Shown here one piece after another: positions 51,761-63,700 of a DNA stretch of 64,000 bases. The notes below the pieces were generated by a model that worked only from the letters and a program-made list of their open reading frames with translations, was not told where the DNA came from and did no database searches. This DNA comes from Blastobasis lacticolella (lineage: Eukaryota > Arthropoda > Insecta > Lepidoptera > Blastobasidae), in the NCBI GenBank assembly GCA_905147135.1, contig LR990065.1, positions 1,488,001 through 1,552,000 on the forward strand, read 5' to 3'. The position numbers and the translations under genes were made by a program. Each line of letters begins with the position of its first letter. Position 1 is the stretch's first letter.

Positions 51761-51854
51761 CGGTATATGCATTACAAAAAAAGAAACAAAATATATATTG
51801 TGACTTCAAACGTGAGTAGGCTCCTTCTATGCTTCTTTGTCCAAAATTTTGGCC

Positions 51855-52053
51855 GATTCGGGGTTCGATTCCCGGCCGGGCAGAAATTGAAATGGCGAAT
51901 TTTAATTTCTGTTACGGGTCTGGGTGTTCTATCTATAAAAATAATGTATTTAAAAAAAAGTATTTGTGTAGTATGTCAGTTATCTAGCTTCCATAGTACA
52001 AGCTTTGCTTAGTTTTGGGCTAGATGGCGCTGTGTGAATTTGTTCACGAACAT
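51855..52053 (+). mobile_element. SINE-1, head truncated
   Basis: GGGGTTCGATTCCCGGCCGG, GTTACGGGTCTGGGTGTTCT, tail GGCTAGATGGCGCTGTGTGA. Confidence 0.78.
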
Positions 52054-52239
52054 TTATGTATTTTATTTTATTTGTGGTATGTACTCATACGAAGCCGAAC
52101 TAGCCGATGTGCATTGTTTACCAGCGACATCTGTAGCTTTAATTTTTAATCTGTGATAGGCTCTTGTGCTAGCCATGCTGGTTTTACTTTTTTCTTTTTT
52201 AATGTTTAGACAAGACAGGCATTTGACCGCCATCTCACC

Positions 52240-52430
52240 TGTTGGTAAGTGACGATGCGGCCGAAGATGAAGCATGCCCGTCTTGGAACAGCCTATTGAC
52301 AGCTACAGCCTATTCACTCTAGCCTTGAAGGCATCCAGATTATATTGATCAGGGAACACACTCGCAGGCAACGCGTTCCATTCCTTAGCCGTACGTATTA
52401 TAAAGGTCGGAGATACTTATGATGGCTCGT
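52240..52430 (-). mobile_element. Non-LTR retrotransposon C-terminal fragment
   Basis: Minus strand: [23 protein letters not shown] end (GGAATGGAACGCGTTGCCTG complement, then AATAGGCTG). 5'-truncated. Confidence 0.6.
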
Positions 52431-52689
52431 TAGACATTGAAACGGGGCGCTAGTAGGCTATTAACTCAACTATAACATATGTGCCAAATGAAGATACGTG
52501 TAAATTCTACCTAGTTTGTGTAATTTGACCTACCGACTTATTTGTTATTTATTATGATCTGTGACTATCACACTTATCCTCGACTGGAGAAATATCTACG
52601 GTTTAGTGGTTAGTCAATGTTCTAAGGTGGTACGTTTTTTCATACAAATTTTATGTAACCTTAATGTACATTCTTTCAAGGGTTCGAGG

Positions 52690-52885
52690 TTTTTTATGTA
52701 TGTTTGTGCAATTGGCCGTTAGTAAATGTATCCAATTGGCCGTGAAATGGACTTGGAGAAAAATAATAAAATCAGAAAACGACGCCTTCTAGCGGCGAAT
52801 TGTGGGTTTCGGTTTAACTGCTTTATATTATTATATCATTCAGGTATAGAAAGCCATTTGACGCACCACTGAATAATAGATAAAC
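52690..52885 (+). mobile_element. Family 4 element
   Basis: TTTGTGCAATTGGCCGTTAG, GACGCCTTCTAGCGGC, TATAGAAAGCCATTTGACGC; diverged relative of 23095-23320. Confidence 0.55.
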
Positions 52886-52906
52886 CATAAAATAGTTACT
52901 AATTAC

Positions 52907-53721
52907 TAGAGATGAAACGGATATCCGGTTGCTATCCGGTATCCGACCTTTATTTACTATCCGGCCGGATACCAGATAGCTCGTTAATATCCGGCCGGAT
53001 ACCAGATAGCTCGTTAATATCCGGCCGGATACCGGATAGTAAAAAATTAATTAAAATTTCATAAAAATGATTTTGCATTTCTCTGAGCAGTGGCCGCGTC
53101 AATGATATTGTCCTTCAGGTCCTGTTGGATCGCCGTCAGCCAGGTGGCGTGTGGGGTCTTCCGCGGCAGCGCGTCGTTGTTGACAAATTTAGGGCTATTT
53201 GCACCATAGCGGTCTTTGGGGTGACAGAGCCACATGCCCATACCATCGCATTCGGCGTTCTCTAATTTTCTCGGGGATATATGAGACTTTGTAACTTCCA
53301 TGAGTGTGGACATTAGATACGCACTGACGTGCGTTTGACCAGCGTAAAAATGCGCATTTCTGTCGTGTGTTGTAGTATTATATTTTTTCCAAAGTCAATT
53401 AAGGTTTATACTGGATGAAAATACAAAAGTCTCTATATTTAGAGGTAATATACGATGTCGTTTATTCTCCGATATGCTGGGGGCATGTGTAAGCCCGTAT
53501 TTCAAAACCACGAATCCTTTCGAGGTCGAAAGAATTGTTTAGTTCAACGTTCAAATTTTTCTAAGTTGCCTTGAAATCACACATGCAGTCGTCTAAAGTC
53601 GCACAGAAACAACCTGATCAGAGTATATGTTCAGCCGAATATCCGGCAGCCGGATAGTATCCGGCTAAGAGGCTGGCCGGATATCCGGTATCCGGCCAAA
53701 CCACTATCCGTTTCATCTCTA
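52907..53721. mobile_element. hAT transposon, non-autonomous, 8-bp target duplication
   Basis: Ends TAGAGATGAAACGGATA and TATCCGTTTCATCTCTA are perfect 17-bp inverted repeats; CTAATTAC flanks both sides (52899-52906, 53722-53729), the 8-bp duplication that defines hAT. Near both ends are clusters of TATCCGG / CCGGATA motifs, probably transposase binding sites. 815 bp; no transposase. Confidence 0.93.
53059..53313 (-). CDS. Short open frame inside the hAT element
   Basis: 84 codons: MSTLMEVTKSHISPRKLENA ... MWLCHPKDRYGANSPKF ... HATWLTAIQQDLKDNIIDAA. Not a hAT transposase part that I recognise; the last third weakly resembles the C-terminus of reverse transcriptases (W....QDL......A..R), so it may be captured sequence. 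Coding status doubtful. Confidence 0.3.
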   Translation of the reverse strand: MSTLMEVTKSHISPRKLENAECDGMGMWLCHPKDRYGANSPKFVNNDALPRKTPHATWLTAIQQDLKDNIIDAATAQRNAKSFL

Positions 53722-53989
53722 CTAATTACCCAAACGAATTAAAGAATGGTAAGAGTTTAGTGGATGACGAACCACTTTAAGGACATGCGATACTATGTAA
53801 CCGAAAAATATATGTTGTACCCCTCCACCTCCTGATGCGGACACCCGCTCTTGTTGTAAAATGTACGAACCAATGACGAAAGAAAAACCCTACTCCGTAT
53901 TGAAGACCGGCCCCTGTGCTTATGGTTTCTGAGACGATGCCAGCTACTCGCCATATTTTAATAAGTATTTATTTATTTATCTCAATGAT

Positions 53990-54232
53990 AGTGACTCAAT
54001 GGTTAACATGCCGTCTGCCATGCGAGAGGCCCCGGGATCGATTCCCGGCCGAGCAGCAATTGAAATGATGAATTTTAATTTCTGTTACGGGTCTGGGTGT
54101 AGTACGTATAATAGGTATGTATTTAAAACTATGTAAGTAGTTTATCAGTTATCTAGCACCCATAACACAAGCTTTGCTTACTTTGGGGCTAGATGGTGCT
54201 GTGTGAATTTGTTCGAGCATATTTATGTATCA
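53990..54232 (+). mobile_element. SINE-1, full length
   Basis: Head ACTCAATGGTTAACATGCCG, B-box-like GGATCGATTCCCGG, tail GGGGCTAGATGGTGCTGTGT. Confidence 0.78.
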
Positions 54233-54971
54233 AAAGGTATGCAACGTCACGTATTGCAAGCATTAGTGACATTGTGTGACCGAATCTGTATTTCCCGTGT
54301 TGGCCTGTACAGCCATCAGAGACAGTGCCGTACCATTAACAGTGACGCTGTTTAAATCATTATATTTAATTGATGTCTAAGGCCGATGATGAGTTGACTG
54401 GCATAGTGCTGAGATTTTTCTTTCCTCATTGGTATAACTCAGTCTCCGTGGATATATCTCTGCGAGGCAACTCAAAAAGTTACCAACGATAAGCTCTAAG
54501 CAACTATGAAATTAAATTTTATTTTTGTAAATTTTAAATCAGATTTTTATCTACATATTTATTATAGCTTAAGGTTTACAAAAAATAGCATTTGTACTTG
54601 GTACCCATTTTTGAATACAATGTGGTGTTATTTACGCGATGAATTTTATTTTTTATCTACCCAATAGTCTCTGCCAATGAATGAATGAAAATACTTACTT
54701 TATTGCTCACTGCAGTCATCTGCGACCCAAAAATCCCAATCAAACTTAGAGGGCTTATTTACTTATTTAAAACTTCAAACACATTACAGTACAATGGCGG
54801 ACTTAAAGCCACGTAGCTTTTTCTACCAGTCAACCAGAGAGTAATTACCAAAAATTACAAGGCGGTGCAACAAAAAAAGAAGAGACAAACATAAAACAGA
54901 CTAAAAGTAACATTAATTAAATTAGTATATCAAACATTCGCACACTTATATACCTACATAAACATAATTAG

Positions 54972-55540
54972 GCCTGTGATGCTCTATGGCTGCGAGACCT
55001 GACCGGCGTTAACGAGGCACGTCCGCGAACTTCACGCCAACGAAATGAAAAGGCTGCGGTGGCTATGCGGAGTTACACGACTTGATCGAGTAAAATAAAA
55101 AATAATCATCTTGGCGTTAATGTCCCGTCCCGGTTGTGCTCTCGCGCACGAGGGCCCGGGGTCCGTCGTGACCATGGTCCAGGATTTGGCAGGTCAGGTA
55201 ATTATAGTGGAGCGACTGCCATCTGACCTCCATGACCCTGCTACCAGGGGAACCTGACCAGATTGGATCATGGTTACACATCCAGTCGCCTGAATGTGCG
55301 ACTTGATCGAGTACGTAACGATTACATCTGTGGCAGCGGCGTGAGGGATGTCTCGGATAAGATTGAAGAGGCTCGCCTTCGCTGGTTTGGTCACGTGTTG
55401 CGTAAGCCCCAGGGATACGTGGGAAATAGGAACCTGCTGCTATCAGGAAAGAAATCCCGCGGAAGGCTTTGGAAGCAATGGATTGATAGTACCGAGTCGA
55501 ATGCGATAGTCGATGGCTTATGATGCGAGGATGCCCAAGA
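54972..55540 (+). mobile_element. Non-LTR retrotransposon fragment split by a SINE-2
   Basis: 54972-55092 and 55314-55540 are one reverse-transcriptase C-terminus (VMLYGCE-like start, then EEARLRWFGHVLRKPQGYVG, WKQWIDSTESNAIVDGL). SINE-2 (minus) at 55093-55298 interrupts it, with the 15-bp CGACTTGATCGAGTA on both sides (55078-55092, 55299-55313). Confidence 0.82.
55093..55298 (-). mobile_element. SINE-2 with 15-bp target duplication
   Basis: Headless SINE-2 with an A-rich 3' tail (minus strand) next to the duplicated target; classical retroposition by target-primed reverse transcription. Confidence 0.85.
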
Positions 55541-55554
55541 CCTTGGCTTTTTAT

Positions 55555-55850
55555 CAGGTGGTGGGACTCTGTCAAGCCTAAGGAGTCCGCCTGGGTGAGT
55601 ACCACCGCGTTATCTATTTCTGCCGCCAAGCAACAATGCTTGCATTGTGGTGTTCCGGTTTGAAGGATGAAGTAGCCAGCGAAATTACAGACATGAGGCA
55701 TTTCATCTTAGTCCTCACAGTGACAACGCACGCACCTGCGGTTTTGAATTTTTATTATTTGCAACTTAAGTGTAAGAATCGTAGATGTTATGGGCGACAG
55801 TTACCACTTACTATCAGATAGGCTGTCGCTTGTCACTGAGTAGCATAAAA
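55555..55850 (+). repeat. Dispersed repeat, second uninterrupted copy
   Basis: GACTCTGTCAAGCCTAAGGA, GGGTGAGTACCACCGC, end CTTGTCACTGAGTAGCATAA. Confidence 0.62.
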
Positions 55851-56194
55851 AATAATAAGCCGGTACTAACCGAAAATTATGATGACCTACTTAATAGCAT
55901 AAATACACAAAGCCTACACAAATACAAACGTTTTAGAAAGTAGAAATAAACAGACGGCCTTATCGCCTACAGCGATTGCATGGTTGCCCTACTGATATTG
56001 AATGCAAAGTGAAAACATTTTTATGACCAATAAAAACTGAAAAGTTAATTTTAATCCAATAAAGTTGTAGGCAAAGTATTTGATACGTTTTTACCAGTGT
56101 TCCGTACGTGCGTAGTTCATTTTTATTCAATATTGATCTACTTTTGCTAAAAGATAATTTTTAACCTATTTATTGTAGCTATCTATACCGAGTC

Positions 56195-56445
56195 AGACAC
56201 GAGAGCCAATAGCTTGCGACGTAAGGATACCGAAGATCGAGCAAAGTGGAGAAAACAAAGCAAGAAAGTGGTTCTTTACACAAAGGTTGCCTGGTAGAGA
56301 TCGCTTAAGGCCTTTGACCACAACTAGTTATGGTTTTTTGTCGGAACTTTTTAATGTAATTATTCTTGTGTGAGCAATAAAGAATTTATCTATCTAAAGC
56401 GGACCCTGGCAGCAGCCGGGATTGACCGCTCGGATAATGATGAGT
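56195..56445 (+). mobile_element. Retrotransposon end split by another retrotransposon tail
   Basis: 56195-56278 (GACACGAGAGCCAATAGCTT ... GCAAAGTGGAGAAAACAAAG) and 56396-56445 (AAAGCGGACCCTGGCAGCAG, then ATAATGATGA) are two parts of the RTE-like C-terminus seen whole at 16628-16835. 56280-56395, with its AATAAAGAATTTATC end, is inserted between. Confidence 0.65.
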
Positions 56446-56519
56446 TTACCTATATCAACCAGCTTTAGCTCGGGACTACTTCCACCATGCCATTTTTTTA
56501 TATTAGAGCCTGATCTCCT

Positions 56520-56830
56520 ATTTCTAGCAACTTACCACGAGTGCGAAATAGCGCGTAGATGCGAGCGGTTCAAAAATAGGAACGCCCTATTTTTGAACCG
56601 CTCGTCTCGAGTCGAACGTTTTTCAATTATAATTTTCGACATTAACAACAACATTTTTAAAATTTAATTGGCAGTACCGACTGGGAGCGGGTCGAAAATA
56701 GAAAAAAATCAGTGTCACGCATCAAAACAATGAATTTTGCATGCTCAAAATAAAACTTGAAAATCGTTCGACTCGACGCGAGCGCGCGCATGCGATACCT
56801 GCCTCTTTCACATTCATGGTAAAGTTGCTA
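56520..56830. repeat. Repeat with 19-bp perfect palindrome
   Basis: CGAGCGGTTCAAAAATAGG at 56558-56576 and its exact inverse CCTATTTTTGAACCGCTCG at 56582-56600. Related sequences (GCGAACGGTTCAAAAATCGG) lie at 58790-58835 and 60865-60890. Confidence 0.65.
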
Positions 56831-57377
56831 TAGATAGAAAAGACAGGCATTAGAAGGGAAGCGCTCGCGTGGTTGCGACGTTGACTCACACAATTCCTAC
56901 CCTACCCTGCGGATCCTTAAAACCAGATAACCAACGTCCACGACTGTATGCACACTTTACAAACAAGCCAGTGAAAGAAAACACACAATTATTTATTTCA
57001 ACAATAAATTACAAAACTCCTGCGATATCTACGTAAGATAAACATTTTCAAAATCTTCTTTTTGGATTTGGTATTCTGATGATGGCCGGCCAGATTTATC
57101 AAAAATGTTCCAATGTGTGTAGAGCATTTTGTTTACTAATTTCGGGCACACCTGTTTAACGTGTAATTAGCAATACATTACTTAGTCTGTGGCCACTACG
57201 TACTACCATTAAACAGTGTCTGAAAAAAGCCTTCTACACACATTGGCCCGTCCTTGTTAAAACTTGCCGCCATCATCAGAATCCCGAATCTAAAAGAAGA
57301 TATTGAAAATTATTATCTTAGACCCAGTCCGTGACTAATCGACGGCGACAGCGATTCTGTGAAAACAAACCTAACGT

Positions 57378-57723
57378 ATGGCGGTAGCCGGGCATTTGCG
57401 GCGGTACCAAATTACCGTCGCTTCTCTGCCCTTACTGTTGGTACTTCTCGTGGTACCACCCCACGTGATAGGCCGCACCGGGCTCCCAAGCCGCAGCCGA
57501 TTCATCCAAATCAAATTCCCGAACAATACCAAAGAGTACAACGTACATACACATTTGTATTCCGAACACGTGAAGAAAGTGTGCGTTAGCCGTTACAGTA
57601 TTTGTAAATCGAACGATACTAAGATATGTGGGGTGCGACTGTTCGAAAACGAGTACCAGTATAAAGACTACCAGAACTCCTGCTATTTGTTTCTGAGCAA
57701 TATGTGCGACAACCCTGGATTTG
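57378..57723 (+). CDS. Secreted protein exon 1: signal peptide and first Cys segment
   Basis: MAVAGHLRRYQITVASLPLL ... then VSRYSICKSNDTKICGVRLF, DYQNSCYLFLSNMCDNPGF. Donor GTAAGT, phase 1. The last ~21 nt of this exon and its donor recur inverted at 62464-62484. Confidence 0.8.
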
Positions 57724-60700
57724 GTAAGTTTTATCTTCATCACTCACTAAAATACTAATCGTTTTGGTGTTGATGTCTCGGTTGTGCTCTCGTGCACGAG
57801 CTATTACTTTGGATAATTTATTAGGAGCGTTGGTGGCGGAGTGATTAAGGTATCCGACTCGTAAGTGAGAGATACCGTGTTCGAATCCGCCTGCGGCCAT
57901 GTACCAATGGCTCTTTCTTGAGTTGTGAAAATTAGTTGAAGGCTAACCGACGCTCTTATCGTGAAGGAAAATATCGTGATGAAACCTGCACATTCAGGCA
58001 ACCGGATGTGTAACCATGATCCAATCAGGTTCCCCTGGTAGCAGGTTCATGGAGGTCAGGTGACAAGAGCTCCACTGTAATTATCTGATCTCCCAAATTC
58101 TGGATTATGGTCAAAGCGGACCCCGTGCTATCGTGCCCGAGAACACAATCATGACATTAACGCCAAGATGCCGATGAGCTTGGATAATTTATTAAAACAC
58201 TGAATTCCTATTCCAGAATACCACATAGCCTGGATCGGTACTTGTGAGCATTACAAATACCACAAAAGCCTCAATGAAAAGACGACGACTGATGGTTACG
58301 ATACAATTCGACACGGAAAACGACGATGGAAATCAGGTAAACCGCATGTTTTTATTTAAGTATTACTTCTTCAAACTCGGAAACGAAAAGACATCTCAAG
58401 CTTGACCACCAGATGACAAAACTTGACAAAGAGCTAGCCGATGGAATATTCCGTCCAATGTAAGACCTCTACTGAAACCAAAAACAGATAATTGGCTTAT
58501 TATCCCAAGACAGATTGCCATGTTACAGAAAGAGAGAAAATCTTATTCAAACTCTTCACTTCCCCTGCTATACTAATCCAGAGAGTCTGTAGCGATACAT
58601 ATAGAAATAGAAATATTTTATTTGCCTAATATCAGCTTAGCACGCGCATTGACCGGCCAGGGGCTCTTTTTTTGAAACCGCTAGCAACCACGCGGGCGCT
58701 CGGGAACGCTACCTATATCGTTCACACTCGTGGTAAGTTGATAGAGGTACAAAAGACGAGCATTAGAAGGCAAGCACGCGCGTGGATGCGAGTGATTCAA
58801 ATATAGGGCACCAGGGCCCCGATTTTTAAACCGTTAGACTTGGCACGAGCCGCTTTGGCTCCACTTTTATAATGCGTACGGCTAAGGAGTGGAATGCTTT
58901 GTCTGCGAGTGTGTTCCCTGATTAATATAATCTGGACACCTTCAAGGCTAGAGTGAATAGGCTGTTCCTAGACAGGCATGCTCCGTCATCGGCCGCATCG
59001 TCACTTACTACAAGGTGAGGTGGCGGTCAAATGCCTGGTTAGTCAAATAATTGAAAAGAAACTTAAGGCTCGGCGAGCGGTTTTCAATTTTGATGTTCGG
59101 TTTTCAAGTTTGTAACAGTTTCGAACTGTTTTCAATGTTCTTACACCGACGTCTGAAGTCGAGAAACTAGATACTTTTATATTGCATGGCGACTTTTGTA
59201 TTTGCCCGTATAATGTTTAGTTAGAAATACGAATTTACAAATGTTGCAAAGGTTTCTAGGTAATCCAACACCGAAGGTTTGAAATGTTTACAAAAGCTTC
59301 TGAACACCAGTATGGGAGCATCGCACTACTCAGGGTAGGCCTTAGCTAATACTGACAATTATATTAATCATGAAGTATTCCTCAAGGAGTTTCGCGGACA
59401 AGCATCGAGGCATCTCGACAGGATTACACTACGCATGTTACAGCGAGTTACACTACGGAAGCGAAATACTTTTTCACCGATGTGACGCCTTACATGCGAG
59501 AAATGGACAACGTCGCCCCGGAACCGACCGCAAACTTCCGAAGGCAGAAAGCGCCGGCGATAAATGCTCCAGCGAAGAAAGCGCCGGCGAATAAAGCTCC
59601 GGCGAATAAAGCTCCGGCGAAAAAAGCTCCGCCAAAAGCTCCACCAAACAAACTAAAATTAAAAAATCCAGCGCCGAAGAAACCAGCGCCGAAAAAACCG
59701 GCGCTGAAAAAACCGGCGGCAAATAAAGCATCGAATAAAGAAAAACTAAAAAATCCGGCAAAAAAACCGGCGGCGAAACCGGGGGACAAGAAAAACGCCG
59801 GGACGAAGAAAAAGCTAAAAAAAACCAAGAAACCGAAAGCGCCGAAAGAGCCGAAAACAAAAGCGACAAAAGAACCAAAGACTAAGAAGACAAAAGAGCC
59901 GAAAACGACCAAATCCAAAAAGAGTACAAAATACTTCAGCACACTGTACCAAGTTGAGACGGCTTGGGACGGGCACATTTGCCCGCTGCGATGCCCGACT
60001 GACTACAAACCGATCTGTCTAACTGTGAATAGAGGCCACGGGATTTATTACAAATTCTTCTCGTTTATCAACCACTGTTTGGGAGACATCTACTACTGCC
60101 TGCACTCCAAAGGTCTGTACCTTATTTTGTGTAATTTAGAATAGAGCATTGATTTCTTAACGTTTCAGAACGTCGGTGGCCGAGTTACGGTATCCGACTC
60201 GCATGCGAGAGGTACCCGGTCCAAATCCCACTGCGGCCATGTACCAATGACTGTTTTCTGAATTATGTATTTAATACTAACCGATGTTCTTACGGTGAGA
60301 AAACATCGTGATGAAACCTGTACATTCAGGCGACTGAATGTGTAACCAGAATCCAATGGTTCCCCTGGTAGCAGGGTCACGGAGGTCAGATGGCAGTCGT
60401 TCCAATGTAAAACTCCTGTGTCTCCTCTGTCAAATCCTGGATCGTGGTCAAGGTGGACCTCGGGCCCTCGTGCGCGAGAGCGTAACCGGGACATTAACGC
60501 CAAGATGTTTTTTTTATCGATTATTTAACCGCTCGCATTCACGCAAGCGCTTGCTTTCGCCACTCTTTCATTATTATTATTATTATAACAGCCTAAATCA
60601 TCTCACTGCTGGGCAAAGGCCTCCCCCCTATACTTCCATACTTCGCGAACGTTTGCTATGGTTTGCCAATCCCTGTCGAATTCCAACAAGTCGTCTCTCC

Positions 60701-63700
60701 ATCGTATTTTGGGTCTGTCGCGATGTCTTTCCGGGTATTGCGTGCCCAATCTGTTGCTGTTTCGGCCCATAACTCCTCCGACATGCGGCAGACACTCTTT
60801 CATGTTCGTGGCAAGTTATAGCTATAGAAGGGGTAGATGGCGAGCGTTCGTGTGGATGCGAACGGTTCAAAAATCGGGCTCCAGGGTCTAAAATGAAACC
60901 TCTGTCCGATGTTTACACTAACCGTTCTCGCGCTTTTATGTAAATATTCAAGTATTCTTCGCATAGGCGTACTTATGGTGGGATATCAGCTTAGGGTTGC
61001 CAACCCTACTATATAATAAAGTATCCTACTATATTAGGAGTGTACTATAAATTAAAAATTAAAATATAGTAGGCGAAACTACTATATTTATTAGCACTTA
61101 CCGCAAAACGGAACGCAAATCGAATATTATATAAGCTCAATGTAGCAGAAAATATACATTTAAGAAATAATATAGGTACGTACATTTTATTTAAAAAACC
61201 TACTATATATTTTTTTATAAATTCCCTACCTACTATATTTTTATGGCTTCTAAACCCGAAAATGCTATATTTGGTCTAAAAAAAGTTGGCAACCCTATAT
61301 CAGCCAGCGGGGCTATTGGCTAACTCAGTTGACAACTGTATTTAACACTAGATAATTCTACACCACGTCATCTACGTTGAAAACTGGCAATAGCGTCTAC
61401 CAAATTAGAGTAGTGTCAGATTTTTTATGTCAAATTCAGTTGTCCACTGAGATAGCCGATAGGCCCTCAGGTCCCTGACTCGATGCTAAAAATTTTGCTT
61501 TGTTATCTCTCCTCCGCCTTCTTGTATCTTGTTTATTCTACTATCTTGTATTCATCAATACTGCAAAAAAAGTAGCATAATTGTGAGATTTTTATTATTT
61601 TTATTTTATTATCAATTTATTGAATAAAACAAATTGTAACGGGTAGGTACTTACCACTCAAAAACCTTGATAAGTTTGTCTGATGATAGGGAACCAGAAA
61701 TAAATCAAAGGGTTTAGGTAAATAAAACGGTAGCTATAGGTTTTAAGACTTTCGTGGTTATTCACAACACTTTCACGACACAACTGCGTCGAAATATCGT
61801 GGTAAAAACAATACTAACCGTGGTAACAAACCCGATAACATGTGTAGTGAAAACGGTAGCTAAACAAGCAAATCCGATTTTAGGAGAAATATTTTTTTTA
61901 TTCTTTTATATAAATAAAACTATTGTTTGGATAATAATTCCCACTCCGAAAAAGCCCAAGCTTGACAAATAACCAATTAATAGACTGCTAAAGGTTCCAA
62001 AATTTCGTTCTCGAGAATTTTCTCCAAAATTCCAACATTAGTTCGCAAATTTTTGGGGACAAATTTTGGATTGGCCGTTTAAGCAATATGATAGTGATGA
62101 CGTCACACGTTCTCAATCCTGTAGTTTAACCTATAGAGCTATTCTCTCCTACCTCCGCGATCTTGCAACCAGATAGTCAGGATGGATTATGGTTACACAT
62201 TCAGTGGTCTGAATGTGCAGGTTTCATCACGATGTATTCCATCACCGTAAGAGCATCGGTTAGTGTTCAACTAATGTACATAAGTCAAAAAAGAGTCATC
62301 ACTCGAACCCGGTACCTCTCGCTTACTAGTCGGATACCTTAACCACTCCGCCACCGACGGTCCTAATAAATTATCCAAAGTAATAGCTCGTGCACGAGAC
62401 CACAACCGAGACATTGACACTAAGACGATTATTATTTTAATGAGTGCTCAAGATAAACCTTACCAAATCCAGGGTTGTCGCACAAGCCGGTAATTACACT
62501 CACTAATTAATGAGGTAACTGCGCTCACAATCTCTGTTGCAGAATTCGCACCACCGCCCGACGACCCCGACCAGTTCGAGGATATTATAGTCTCCTCACT
62601 CAGCTGGTCCTTCTGTGGTGCTTCTAGGTGAGTACAATAAGGGAATTTTCAGACAGATACTTTAAAAAGTAAAAAGTGTAGTTCGGCCGTGCCTCACTAG
62701 ATGGCGCTGCTTAGACAGAGTTCTCAAGTATTGAATTTGGTAACCGAAGTTACTCGGAAAGGTGTTTCGTGAAACGATACTTAGTTTTAGCACCTATGAG
62801 ACGACACCAGGCGTGAGCTTCATGATTCAAAAAAATTCAATTCAAAATTCAAAATTTCTTTATTGATTAGGACATTAAATATCTCTTTCAATCGTCAAAA
62901 AGGAGGGGGGTAAGAAAGTAGGAAGGAAACACACAGTGACACGCTGACCGCCCTATGACCGTAGATAACGTATCCCTCGCCAACCACGACCGAACCGTGC
63001 TCGACAATGCCAGGCAAAGCCGGAATGCTATATTATATTATATAAGTATGTCTAGTATAATTAAGAAAAACTATATCATGTATGTATAGAACACGGTTTT
63101 TAGGGCCATTTATCTTTTTCCGGAGCCACCATTTTAAATGTTTAAAAGCTGGTACTACGGAGAGGTCAAGCTGTGGTTCTACTTAGATGTTCCAGTTTTC
63201 AAAATCAATTTTACCCTATAGCTATACAACCAAAAAAGTTTCATTCATCTCCGCTTAGTGGTTCCGGAGATTAGCATGTAGGTACAAACAGATAAACAGA
63301 CAAGCAAACATTTTTAAAATTCTTATTTTATTAGGTAGAGCCCGTCTAATCTAAAATGACGCGCCCCACTATCGCATTACCGCACACAAGCAAGTTTAAA
63401 ATATGGACGCAATACATATACAAATGCCGTTGTAATTGGTCATTCAGTTGCCGGTGAGATTCAAACGTAGGAACACGCGTCGTTCATTGGCTCCCACACA
63501 GATGAAGTGTCGTTATCAATATTTGCACTCACACATCGAAATCAACTAACTAAGTAGTGGGGCGCGTCATCTTAGACTAGACGAGCTCTACCTTAGTAAC
63601 TACTATTTCTTCATCGCACTAAATTATTTTTTTGTTAATATATTCAATGTACAGATATACTTTTATTTACTGTTTCATTATATGTATAGATAAATAATTT

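Noticed and set aside
57830..57900. tRNA-like sequence (also at 37310, 60175, 53990 and others)
   Set aside because: A/B-box-like heads of SINE-1 and SINE-2; no clean cloverleaf and always followed by the SINE body.
59490..59978. Minus-strand 162-codon frame rich in Ala/Gly/Phe
   Set aside because: Complement of the Lys/Pro/Ala linker of the plus-strand gene, which has splice support and a signal peptide.
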